Assembly (NCBI GenBank): GCA_015063445.1
Contig: SVUD01000010.1
Span: 1-51,215, forward strand
Origin: Oscillospiraceae bacterium
GTDB taxonomy: Bacteria; Bacillota_A; Clostridia; Oscillospirales; CAG-272
DNA length: 51,215 bases
Direction of reading: 5' to 3'
Each line of letters begins with the position of its first letter. The first letter of the stretch is position 1. Position numbers and translations under genes: made by a program. Positions 1-9,400 of the stretch are shown one piece after another. Under the pieces are notes generated by a model that was not told where the DNA came from, did no database searches, and saw nothing but the letters and a program-made list of their open reading frames with translations.

Positions 1-1964
1 TCGCTTACGTCGGATGAGTAATACTGCTCCGCATCTCTTCTCATAAGCACGTTATAATCTGCCGACGCGTCAATTTCAACCATAGCCTTCATTACGTCGC
101 CCAAATCGAAATATCCGCCGACGAAGCTCTTATCAGGCTTGAAGACAACAAAGGGATACGTATTCGCATTCGCATAAGCAGCGGGAATTGTTCCGTATTC
201 GCATTCCACGTCTGAAAGAGTAACCTTCTTGCCGATGTCAAGCGTATGGTTGCTCATATAGGGGTTGGAAATCACGTCGGGAGCCGTTTCGTCAAGCTCT
301 GCTGCCTTAAGAGATTTATAGGTTGATACGTACTCCGTTTTTACCGTCTTTCCGTCAGCCGAGAAGTAGAACATTGCTACCATTCCCGTTTCATAACCTT
401 GTTCTCTGTCAAACTGCTGAGGGTCTATAAGAAATTCGTAAACCGTATTTCCGTTAACGCCTACCACGGGATTCTTCATAGAGATAGTTGGAATTGACAA
501 GTGTCCCGACAATACTATTATAACGTTCTCGTGCTGAGAAGCAAGCTTCATCCATATCTGATACGGGTCGTTAGCCACGCCCTCGTCTACAGTCGGATAT
601 CTGTGCATGAAGTAAGCATCCGGGAACTGTGCGTACTCGTGCGTGTTTATAATAACCTGGTAGTCGGAATGCTGCTCTATGACCTGATTTGCCCAAGGAA
701 TTACCGTATCGGGAACCTTGCATTCAAGATTTAAGACAAGGTATTTGTTGCCGGTCTCATTACCGTTTTTATCCTTAGCCGTAAACGTCATATAGTAGTT
801 AGCAAGACTGTCCTCGCTGAAATATCCTATAGTACCGTTTTTGACAGCGTTTGTGAAGTTTTCCTTGTCCTTGAAGAACTTATCAAGCTGCTTAACGGTA
901 TCATGGTTACCCTGGATAACGGAATAAGGAAGATTGATAGCTTCAAGCTTGTTATGAAGGTCTGCGACAAGCTGCCATTCCGTGCTGAGGTTCTCGTCGG
1001 TAACGTCACCAAGACCCATAACGAACTGAATGTTCTTTTCGTCCTTGTTCTGAGCTATCCACTCATAAATGTAAGAGGTATAATCGGTTCCGTCGTTAAC
1101 GTCCTTAATGGTAAGCTTCTGTGTATCTCCGATAACAGCTATAGAATATGCGTAATCATTCGCGGAATACTTGCTGTTCTCGAATAAATCGGAGGCGTCG
1201 TGACCGTTTCCCGTCTGATCCTTAATAAAGCGGTCGGTATTATCGCTTGACGTGAGGTCGTAATACGCCATAATATCACTGTGCTTAACGTCTACTCCGT
1301 TTGCATACACCGAAGCAGCCTCATCAGCAGTCAAGGCATCGGAATATACGGCTACGTCTTTAATAACGCCGCTGAAATAATTTTTAGCATCGCAGCCTAT
1401 CGAGTAGGGTCTTGTCCTCTGAAGAACGTACATATCCTGATTATAAACATACGGATATTTCGTAACCGTGTCAACAAGCTCGCCGTTGGCATAAAGCTTA
1501 TATACGCTCTTACCGTCAACAATCTCATCCACAGCAACAAGATGAACCTCGCCCTTGCCGATTACGCTGTAATTGAACTCAACATAGCTGGTTTTTTCTA
1601 TGTATTCATAACGCTGCATTCCGTCAAACTTATAGTAGTTAGAGATTGCGGGCTTACCCTCGGAAGTTATCTCGAAGGATCTGTGACGTGTAGTGTCACT
1701 CTTGAGATTGCTTATTATCGGTGAAGCTGTATCAACTCCTCCGTCAAAGCGCACCGTAGCCGCAAACGCTCTCGGCATCTCGGTATACGGATTCAGCACC
1801 AGAAGCGGATTTGATACGTCTGCCGCGCTAAATGATCTGCCATCCGTCGCATCCTCGGCTCTCGATCTGAACGAGAACACAGGAAGAAGCGAAATAATGG
1901 ACAGCACTGAGCAAAGAGCTATTATTAAAAGCTTCTTTACACTTAATGTTTTTACGTTTTCCAT
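1..1964 (-). CDS. Secreted LamG-like / calcineurin-type metallophosphoesterase protein (3' end outside window)
   Basis: The reading frame is open from an ATG at 1964 to the left edge (654 codons seen), so the C-terminus is missing. AAAGGAG lies 7 bases before the ATG. Residues 10-33 form a hydrophobic signal sequence. Residues ~40-215 look like a concanavalin/LamG-type jelly roll (strand-rich, with YANGELVDTV and FSGVIKDVAVYSDALTADEA). Metallophosphoesterase motifs follow in order: GDTQ at ~279, GDVTDE, GNHD at ~352-355, a THEY histidine and SGHLS. Near residues 588-625 it carries IPAAY...YPFVVF...FVGGY...LMRRD, the motif that begins each repeat of the giant protein at 3427-11652. Known for the family: such enzymes cleave phosphoesters with two metals. 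The substrate here is unknown; an extracellular location is inferred from the signal sequence. It is divergent from the AraC gene at 2126. Confidence 0.8.
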   Translation of the reverse strand, partial: MENVKTLSVKKLLIIALCSVLSIISLLPVFSFRSRAEDATDGRSFSAADVSNPLLVLNPYTEMPRAFAATVRFDGGVDTASPIISNLKSDTTRHRSFEITSEGKPAISNYYKFDGMQRYEYIEKTSYVEFNYSVIGKGEVHLVAVDEIVDGKSVYKLYANGELVDTVTKYPYVYNQDMYVLQRTRPYSIGCDAKNYFSGVIKDVAVYSDALTADEAASVYANGVDVKHSDIMAYYDLTSSDNTDRFIKDQTGNGHDASDLFENSKYSANDYAYSIAVIGDTQKLTIKDVNDGTDYTSYIYEWIAQNKDEKNIQFVMGLGDVTDENLSTEWQLVADLHNKLEAINLPYSVIQGNHDTVKQLDKFFKDKENFTNAVKNGTIGYFSEDSLANYYMTFTAKDKNGNETGNKYLVLNLECKVPDTVIPWANQVIEQHSDYQVIINTHEYAQFPDAYFMHRYPTVDEGVANDPYQIWMKLASQHENVIIVLSGHLSIPTISMKNPVVGVNGNTVYEFLIDPQQFDREQGYETGMVAMFYFSADGKTVKTEYVSTYKSLKAAELDETAPDVISNPYMSNHTLDIGKKVTLSDVECEYGTIPAAYANANTYPFVVFKPDKSFVGGYFDLGDVMKAMVEIDASADYNVLMRRDAEQYYSSDVS

Positions 1965-2044
1965 AATTTTCTCCTTTTCATTTTGGTTTTTTTGAGAGGG
2001 GTAGATTAATGTGTTTTTTAGTACTTAGCTTCCCTTCTGTTTTT

Positions 2045-2058
2045 ATTGTATCACAAAA
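2045..2058 (-). promoter_or_regulatory. Extended -10 promoter of the metallophosphoesterase gene
   Basis: Read on the minus strand this is TTTTGTGATACAAT: a TGn extended -10 followed by TACAAT, with no good -35 at the right distance. It sits next to the -35 of the divergent AraC gene. The same 14-base pattern recurs at 11740-11753 and 22863-22876. Confidence 0.55.
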
Positions 2059-2061
2059 GTC

Positions 2062-2090
2062 TTGACTTTTTCCGACAAATGCTTTACAAT
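2062..2090 (+). promoter_or_regulatory. Sigma-A promoter of the first AraC-type gene
   Basis: TTGACT at 2062-2067, a 17-base spacer, then TACAAT at 2085-2090, about 35 bases before the ATG at 2126. Confidence 0.75.
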
Positions 2091-2125
2091 AATAGACAGA
2101 TACTGCTCAATAGGAGGCTAAATAT

Positions 2126-2974
2126 ATGCCCGTAATACAAAAGGATAATTTCAGCACAGATAATCAAATGAAGGCTACCTTTAAAAACAAAAAATACAGA
2201 GTCGCCGTGCATATACACCAATTTGCCGAAATCATTTACGTATTGGACGGAGAAATAGAGATACGTCAAAAAGGAAAGCTTGAAATAGCAAAAGCGGGAG
2301 ATATCGCCGTAATATATCCCTATCAGCCTCATGGAATTTATACGGAAGAAAACAAACGCGCAAACATATGGATGCTTTTGTTTTCAGACACGCTTATAAC
2401 CGATATTATCCATAGCGGCAATGCCTATCTTGGATATGAAAATACGGTATTTACGCCATCGGAAGAGTTAAAAACGTTTATCGAATCGAGAATGATCGAT
2501 ACGGGAGAAGTGCTTACGGATCTTGATTCCACTCAAGCTCTTAATTTAAAGGCGCTACTGTACCCTGTTTTTTCGGAATATCTCGCAAAAAAGCAAACGC
2601 CTATCCAGCTAAACGAAGCTCTGAAAAACAAAGCCATCGCCTACGACACCGTTATACGTACGATAATTTATCTCAGGACCAATTTTTGCCGCGACGTCTT
2701 AATAAGCGACTGCTCAACGGCAATAGGCTATAGCAGCAGCTACATATCTCACTGTATGTCCAAGCATCTCGGTATGACTTTTTTGGAATTTCGAGACAAC
2801 CTGCGCATTAATTATGCCAAGAATCTATTAAAAAACGACACGATGAGCGTTTTCATGGTTGGCGCGGAATGCGGCTTTAAATGTGATAGAAGCTTTGAGC
2901 GGGTTTTTAAAAAAATCACCGGTCTTACGCCGAAGCAATACAGAACTCAAAAGCTAAATATCACTGTAAAATAA
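2126..2974 (+). CDS. AraC-family transcriptional regulator with cupin sensor domain
   Basis: 282 residues, started at the ATG behind TAGGAGG. The N-terminal ~100 residues are a cupin-type ligand domain (HIHQFAEIIYV, then PYQPHG), as in AraC regulators that bind sugars or oligosaccharides. The C-terminal ~100 residues hold two helix-turn-helix motifs ending in the family signature ECGFKCDRSFERVFKKITG and LTPKQYR. It is divergent from the secreted metallophosphoesterase gene, from which 161 bp separate it, so that gene is its most likely target; this is inference. It is a clear paralogue of the regulator at 11828: both have HIHQF-EI-YV, a SEYL segment and the same C-terminal pattern. The inducer is unknown. 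Confidence 0.9.
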   Translation: MPVIQKDNFSTDNQMKATFKNKKYRVAVHIHQFAEIIYVLDGEIEIRQKGKLEIAKAGDIAVIYPYQPHGIYTEENKRANIWMLLFSDTLITDIIHSGNAYLGYENTVFTPSEELKTFIESRMIDTGEVLTDLDSTQALNLKALLYPVFSEYLAKKQTPIQLNEALKNKAIAYDTVIRTIIYLRTNFCRDVLISDCSTAIGYSSSYISHCMSKHLGMTFLEFRDNLRINYAKNLLKNDTMSVFMVGAECGFKCDRSFERVFKKITGLTPKQYRTQKLNITVK

Positions 2975-3061
2975 TTTTATCACAAAGAGAAAATAAAAGG
3001 ATTAAAGGTTCGCTAAAAACGAATAAAACCGCAGATTTTCACTTTTTTTCCTTAAATAATC

Positions 3062-3104
3062 AAAAAAAACGGTAGAGGCACAGTAAAGCCCCTACCGTTT
3101 TTAT
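3062..3104. terminator. Bidirectional intrinsic terminator
   Basis: AAACGGTAG at 3067-3075 pairs with CTACCGTTT at 3092-3100, with three further inner pairs (GGC/GCC). A T-run follows on the plus strand and an A-run precedes it (a T-run on the minus strand). It can end the AraC gene from the left and the giant-gene transcript from the right. Confidence 0.8.
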
Positions 3105-3138
3105 TCGGTTACGCCTGAATGGCGCAGCCTTTTTTTAC

Positions 3139-3253
3139 CCTACGAGGTCGCTTTGACCTCGTAGGATTTCATCCGACAAAGTCGGATTTCATCTCTTCCT
3201 GAGATTTATTCCACCGCAGGTGGATTAAAACGCATAAATTCATCAATTTATGC
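3139..3253. repeat. Array of five consecutive small hairpins
   Basis: Five perfect inverted repeats lie almost end to end: 3139-3165 (11-bp stem CCTACGAGGTC, 5-base loop), 3171-3187 (7 bp, loop AAA), 3191-3205 (5 bp, loop TTCCT), 3210-3224 (6 bp, loop GCA) and 3232-3253 (9 bp, loop CATC). Stem sequences differ, while the linkers are short and alike (ATTTC, TTC, TTA). The last hairpin contains the stop codon of the small ORF at 3243-3380. Function unknown; compare the array at 48703-48875. Confidence 0.8.
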
Positions 3254-3380
3254 TCGTGCCCATTTCCCAGATACCGTCGCTTTCCTCATACCAAGGAGTC
3301 TCGGTACCCGGAGAAGTAACAATAATATCCGAAGCCTTAACTTCCATAACTTCTATTTCGGGGGTAATATATTCTTTCAT
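3243..3380 (-). CDS. Small protein of 45 residues, unknown function
   Basis: An ATG at 3380 with GGAGGT 11 bases upstream opens a frame ending in TGA at 3243-3245. The protein begins MKEYITPEIEVMEVKASDII, then a Ser/Thr/Pro/Gly-containing segment, and ends EMGTSIN. There is no membrane segment or signal. It lies 46 bp downstream of the giant gene on the same strand and is probably on the same transcript. Short proteins starting MKxYxxPEIEV are, from memory, common unannotated ORFs in gut Clostridia; no function is known to me. A secreted-peptide or RiPP-precursor role cannot be excluded, but no maturation enzyme is nearby. Confidence 0.65.
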   Translation of the reverse strand: MKEYITPEIEVMEVKASDIIVTSPGTETPWYEESDGIWEMGTSIN

Positions 3381-3426
3381 TTTCTATTCTAACCTCCAAT
3401 TATTCATCAGCGAAGCGACTTCATTA

Positions 3427-6400
3427 TTAATTATTTATTCCGATTACAGACGCTCTGTAATCGGCTGCGCTCTCGGTATACTTGATGAAGCAAGATACGA
3501 GATTTTCGTAATTGGTACCCTTCGCTCCTTCAAGGAAGTCTGAGATATGATAGCTTCCGCCATTACCGTAGGTGATGGTTTCCGAGAGTGCGTATGCGTA
3601 TACGTCAAGCTCAACGTACGCGCCGTAGGTTTCATCCGTACCCGTTACCGTGTCAAGCTTTCTGCCGTTAGCAAAGAACTCAACGGTCGTATCGGTTACG
3701 TAGAAGCGGATAGAAGGCTTCGAGTCAAGGTTAAGAGTTACGCTCGTCACGGGGGTTACCGTGTTGGTTTCACCGCTTGACACGGGTTCAGCCTTGTAGT
3801 CACCGATGATGGAGTCAATAAGAGCGTTTACTCTTGCAATCTCTTCTGCGGTATTGAACTCGGTAAAGTAGTTGTAAGCCGCCTTAACGTATGCTAAAAC
3901 GTCCTTTGCGAGAGTCTTTTCAACGTCGGTTCCGTTTGTGAGTACCTTTGTGGCATACTTGGGAATCGAGAAGGTGAAGGTTGCCACCGCGGTATTCTCA
4001 CCTGCCGTAACAGTCGCCGCAAGCTTAATATCCTTCGCAGCCTCAGCAGAGCCGAGAGCCACTGTCATACGGTAATAATCCTTACCGTCAACAGTTACCT
4101 TCTTATCTGCGATAGCCTCGAGATTTTCATAGGTTATGCCGTTAAATGTAAACTTTTGTACACTTTCAACAGGGATATATACATTTATGGAAAGCTCGTT
4201 TCCAAGAGTGATGCTCATCTTAGGAGTGAAGTCGATATCCACGGTTTTTGCGTTTCTGAGTCTGTATGTCACCGTGCTTTCATTTTCGGAAACCTTAACG
4301 AACACCGCCTTGCCGCCTGCGATATCGTATTCGCCCGCGGGAGCGGAAACGCCCTTAGGAAGAGTGATTGTAAGATAATTCTCACCGTCTGCCTTAGTGA
4401 ACGTAACTGTCGTTGTTGTCGCGTCGCTCTTTGAGTAAACGTTGAAGCCGTTTGCGCCTGCGATTATTTTTCCGCCCTCAACGGTTATCTTAGTGTTGGT
4501 CAGACCGTTACCGAGGCCGAAGAGCGTCGTACCGTCCAATGCTCTCTCGAGATTGAAGGTGCAGTTATTGAATCTTAACTCGGGATTTGCGAGAGCCTCG
4601 GGAGTTCCGCTATGCGTAGCGTACGTTGCGATAACGTTAGTGGTAGTTCCGATAACGTTAAAGGTTACGTTATCAAACTGATAAACGAACGCCTTGCCCG
4701 AAACGTCAACGCCCTCTGCCATCCAAGGAACAAAGTGTATCATAGGACGGTTAACGAGCTCAACAGTACCGTTCTTGAAGTAGAATTCCGAGGGGAATAC
4801 AGAAGAGTCGCCCGCGTTTATCCAAGGCTTGATTGAGGAGTCGAACATAACTCTGTTATCAGCCGCGGTAAGCGTATAACCGTTAAGGTCTATGGTAATG
4901 ATTCCCTGAACCTGAGCGAGATTGTGATAATTTTCAATGCTCGTGAACTTGTAGTCACGTCTCATTACGATAAATGCCGCCTTGGGATTTGCTCCGTAAG
5001 AGCTTCCGTCCCACGTATTTGCTGACATATAAACCTTTGCGGCGTGAATAGCGCCCTCGTTGTTACAAGGCTCAACCGTGTCAAGAAGCGAGCCGAAAGC
5101 GCCGAGGAAGTTACCCTTTTCATCAAATACCGCGAAGGGATAATCGTCCTTCGAATAGTACTGATAAGGAATATCACCGTACTTGGTGGGCGTAGGCTCA
5201 CCTATAACGTAGATTGCGTAAAGTCCGTTTACGGAATCCTTGCCAAAGCTGAGAATCTTGCCCGCAGCATTTTTGAAGGAAACGTTGGGAGCAGCAACGT
5301 GAGCAAGCTGAGTAAGGGTCATATATTTACCGGTATTGTCAGCCATAATGTAGCTTACGTCGTCATTATTCACCTTGTAGAGAGTGAATCCCGCAAAGCT
5401 GTCTGCTATAATATTTCCTCCGCGAACTATCACGGACGAGGAGCTTACGTTATTCGCAGCGTTGCAGAAGGTCGTTCCGCTTGCGGCGTCGGTAAAGTCA
5501 AAGGTACAGCCGTCGAAGAAGTAATCAACGTCAGTTCCGTCGCCGACGTGAGGGCTGCCGTTCCATTCTGTGATAAATGCGTTAACACCGCTCGCAAACT
5601 TAAATGTAACGTTAGTAAACGTGAAGCCGAATTTCTTCGTATCGTAATTCGCGTTTGTTCCGGTATGTCCTATTGCGATCATCGGAGCGCCCGAACGAGC
5701 GTTAATAAGCGTACCGTTCTTGATTTCAATAGACGACTTGAAGCCGAGAATTGCGGTATTACTGTAGCTTACGTAGATATCTATGAAGTAGTTATCGATA
5801 TTAGTGATAGTGTATCCGTTAAGGTCAAGCACTATCTTTCCGCGAGCATTATTGAAGTTAGAGCCGCTGTCGTGAGCCGATATAGCGTCGTAATTACGTC
5901 TTTGAACGATTACTACGGTCTTGTTTTCCGTGCCTGCGGCGGAAACAAAGCCCTTTGCTCCATCAATAGCGTGTCTCCATCTGCCGTAGCCTGCCTTGTA
6001 AACGCCGTCAAGGAATGCTACGAACGGGAAGTCCACTGCCGAAAGAAGCTTGTTTTCCTTAAGGCTTATCTCTCCGTACTCAAAGCTTATCTTATCAAGC
6101 TCGTAGGTCGAATTCGTACCGTTATCCTCCATCTCGATAAAGTACATAGTACCCTCGGGAGTATTGAAGGTGCCGGTATAATGAACGTTGGCGTAAGCAG
6201 CGGTAGTGGGAGTAACCATTCTGGTGTATCTGCCGTCCGCGCCCTTATTCCATATAATGCTGTCGTTTTCGTCGCCGGTAAAGATGTTGTAGAGATTGAT
6301 ATTATTTACTAAAATCGTTCCGCCGTTGATAGAGATATTAACGTTTGCGTTCTTATTTCCGTCTGAAACGGGGAATATATTCATTTTTGTCGTCTCGCTT

Positions 6401-9400
6401 ATAGCAGAAGGAACGTTATCGCACAGATTGAAGGTACAGTCGTTGTAGACCGCGGTAGTATGTGAGCCTGCTCCCGCATTCGTACCCCACATTTCGAAGA
6501 GCATACATTTGCCCCACGAGGTAGTAGCTCCGGGCGCAAATCCAAACGTAACGTTATCAAACGTAACCTTAAATTCCTTCGCCTGAGCTCCCGACTGATG
6601 CTGAATATCAACGAAGCCCATTCCGCAGGTATTGAGAACCGTACCGTTCTTTACGGTAACGCTCGTTGCATACGGAGCGGCATTGTAGTTACCCGAAAGG
6701 TCGAAGCCTACCCAGTCGCAAGCCAGATCGTATCCGTTAAGGTCGAGAACTATGTTTGTAGCGGTGTTTATCGTAGGACCGCCGTCTCTGTTTACGCTTG
6801 TGAAATCTCTTCTTAAGAGAATAGTAGCTACAGAGTTGATATTTGAAGCGCCGTTAACCGAATTCTGCGCCGCAACAAGCACCGAATTCCACGTCGAGTA
6901 TCCTCCGACGAACGTACCGTCCTTAAATACCGCGAAGGGATAAACGGATGCGTCTGCGTAAGCGTTGCCTATCACACCGTAATCGGTAGCCAAGGGGTTA
7001 TCCTTAAGAGTGTATACTGCGGTTACACCGTCGTCGGATTCAAGGTTGAACGCGCGGTTTCTTCCCGTCTCGTCAACGAAGCCTGCGGAAAGAGGAGCTA
7101 CGCCCGATTTAACCTTAAGAGTTACGTAATTTCCGTCAGCGTCGGGAGCTACCGCCATAGTGTCGTTAGCGTCTGTTTTTGCGAAGGTAACGTACTCGGC
7201 GCTATCCATAAGAATCTCACCGCCCACAATAGTGGTGTTTACGTTAAGAACGCGGTTTCCGTCGCTTGCGTTAAATACAGTATAGTTCTTTGTAAGGGGA
7301 TAATTTCTGAGATCAAAGATGCAGTTCTCGTAGGTAACGTTAATATCAGTTCCTACGGAGCTTGCAACGTTTGTCCAAGGAGTGAAGATCATATCGCTCC
7401 AGAAGTCTCCGAGAGCCGAGTCAAAGCCGAAGGTAACGCCCTCGAAGCGAACGTTATAAACCTTAACGCCCGTAGCGGCATTGAAGAGCTGACCGTCAAG
7501 GAACGCTATTCTTCCCGAAAGTATCTTACCGTTTCTTACAACGAAGTTAGTCGCGTAAGGAGCGGCGGAATAGTTTGCCGAGAAGTCGAGTCCTACGTCC
7601 TCGGTAATAAGAGAGTTGCCGCCAAGATCGATAAGGATATTGGTCGCCTTATTGATCTGAGGACCTGCGTCGCCTACGTTCTTGTAGTCGCGTCTTAATA
7701 CTATCTGTACCTCTGTCTCAACGTTAGCTGCGCCGCCCGCGGTATTCTGAGCGGTACCGAGAACGCTGTTCCAGGTAGAGTATGCGCCAACGAACGCGCC
7801 GTCCTTAAAGAGAACGAAGGGATATGTTTCAGCGTTGAGATAAGCGTCGGGAATGATACCGTATCTCGTCGAGCCCTCGCCCGCAGTCTTAAGAACGTAT
7901 TCGGTAACGTTATCCTTTGAGGTGTTCGCCGCAAACTGAGCGTATCCCTCTTCAATTATGTAAGAAACCTTAGTGCTCGGAGCATATGCCGAGGGAATAT
8001 AAAGCTTCATATTGCCGTTTTCGGTTGCTACGTAATCAACGTACGTAGCCTTAGCCTGAACGGTTATCCATCTCGGGTGAGACATCGTAAGGCTTCCGCC
8101 CTTTACCGTATACGCAAGAGTAAGAGTGTTCTTGCCCTCGGGGAATAAGGTAAGCATAACGGTGGATCTGTTATCCTCGTCACCGAGATCGATATCGCAT
8201 TCGTTAAGCGTAATATTAACGTCAGCGCCCGACGCCGCGGGTATAGAGGATGCCGAGATAAGCTCGGTAAGCATAGCCTTATTTCCAAGAGTGATATCGA
8301 GGTTTTCAAGCTTTACGTCGTATTCCTTGCCGAAGCCCTGAACAGAGGAGCTTTCATAGGATACGATGGGAGTATTATTGAGAACGATTCCGCCGTTCTT
8401 AAGAGTGACGGTCGTCTTTGCTATCGACTTAGCCGTAGTCTTAAGCCAGATAAGCGAATTCGAGGTATTTTCTGAATAGATAGTATATCCGTTAAGGTCT
8501 ATAACGAACGAATCAGCCTTCGCTCCGAAGTCACCCCATACGTCCGCGTTCGTAAGAACGTAGTCGGAGGTAAGCTTCAAGGTGTAGCCCTTAACGTATG
8601 CGCCGAGAGCCGCCTTCCAGGTGGTGTATGCGCCGACGAGGCTTTCGCCGTTATAGAGCGCGAAGGGAGTATCTGCCTCGGGTGTCTTGTAGTCCGCTCT
8701 GCCGTTATCTACCGCGCTGAGATACGCGCCCGTAACGTCGAGGTCGGTCACCGTTTCCTTAACCGTAAGGTTAGAGAAGTAAATAGGCATATGCGTGTCA
8801 CCCGTGGGTGAAACGAGAGCGTAAAGAGTTTTCGTAGCGTTCGAGCCCGTTCCGTAATCGGTGTCGTAAACAACGTAAGGAATGGTAATCGTCATCCATT
8901 CGCCCGCTTTTGTGGTTATATTATGGAGAGGAAGACCGTAATCCATAATTCCCTTTGACGAGCTTGTCATACTGTTAAGCTTAAGCTGAAGAGTACGGCT
9001 CGTTGTATCGAATATCTTAAGAGTAAGCTCTATCTGTCTGCCGTAATCTGCCTTGGATATCTTGGTCGTGCCGAGAAGATTCTGCATCGAAAGAACCGTC
9101 GTTACGTTCTCGTAGAACGCAATACCTCCGCCGTACTGACCTTCGTTATCCTTAACGTAAACCTTGATTGCGCTGTCGCCGCCCGAGGTTACCTCGTTGC
9201 CGTTTGCGTCGAGCATAACCATGGCGTGAGGAGCGAGTCCGTAAGTACCTACGTTGGTCTTATCCGAGAAGTCACGGTCGGAAAGAGTCGTAGTGCCCGC
9301 TGTCTTAGCGCCCTTAAGCATAAGGGTTACGTTATTTCCCGCATTTGCCAAAAGATACTTGGTTACGTCTATCTCGTAAGTGCCTGCGCCTTTAAGATTT

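Noticed and set aside
5044..6312. A 422-codon plus-strand open frame inside the giant gene
   Set aside because: Antisense to the repeat region of the 2741-residue protein, with no ribosome site and a composition typical of an antisense shadow. The same applies to the plus-strand frames at 9976-10443, 10558-11457 and 21280-22233.
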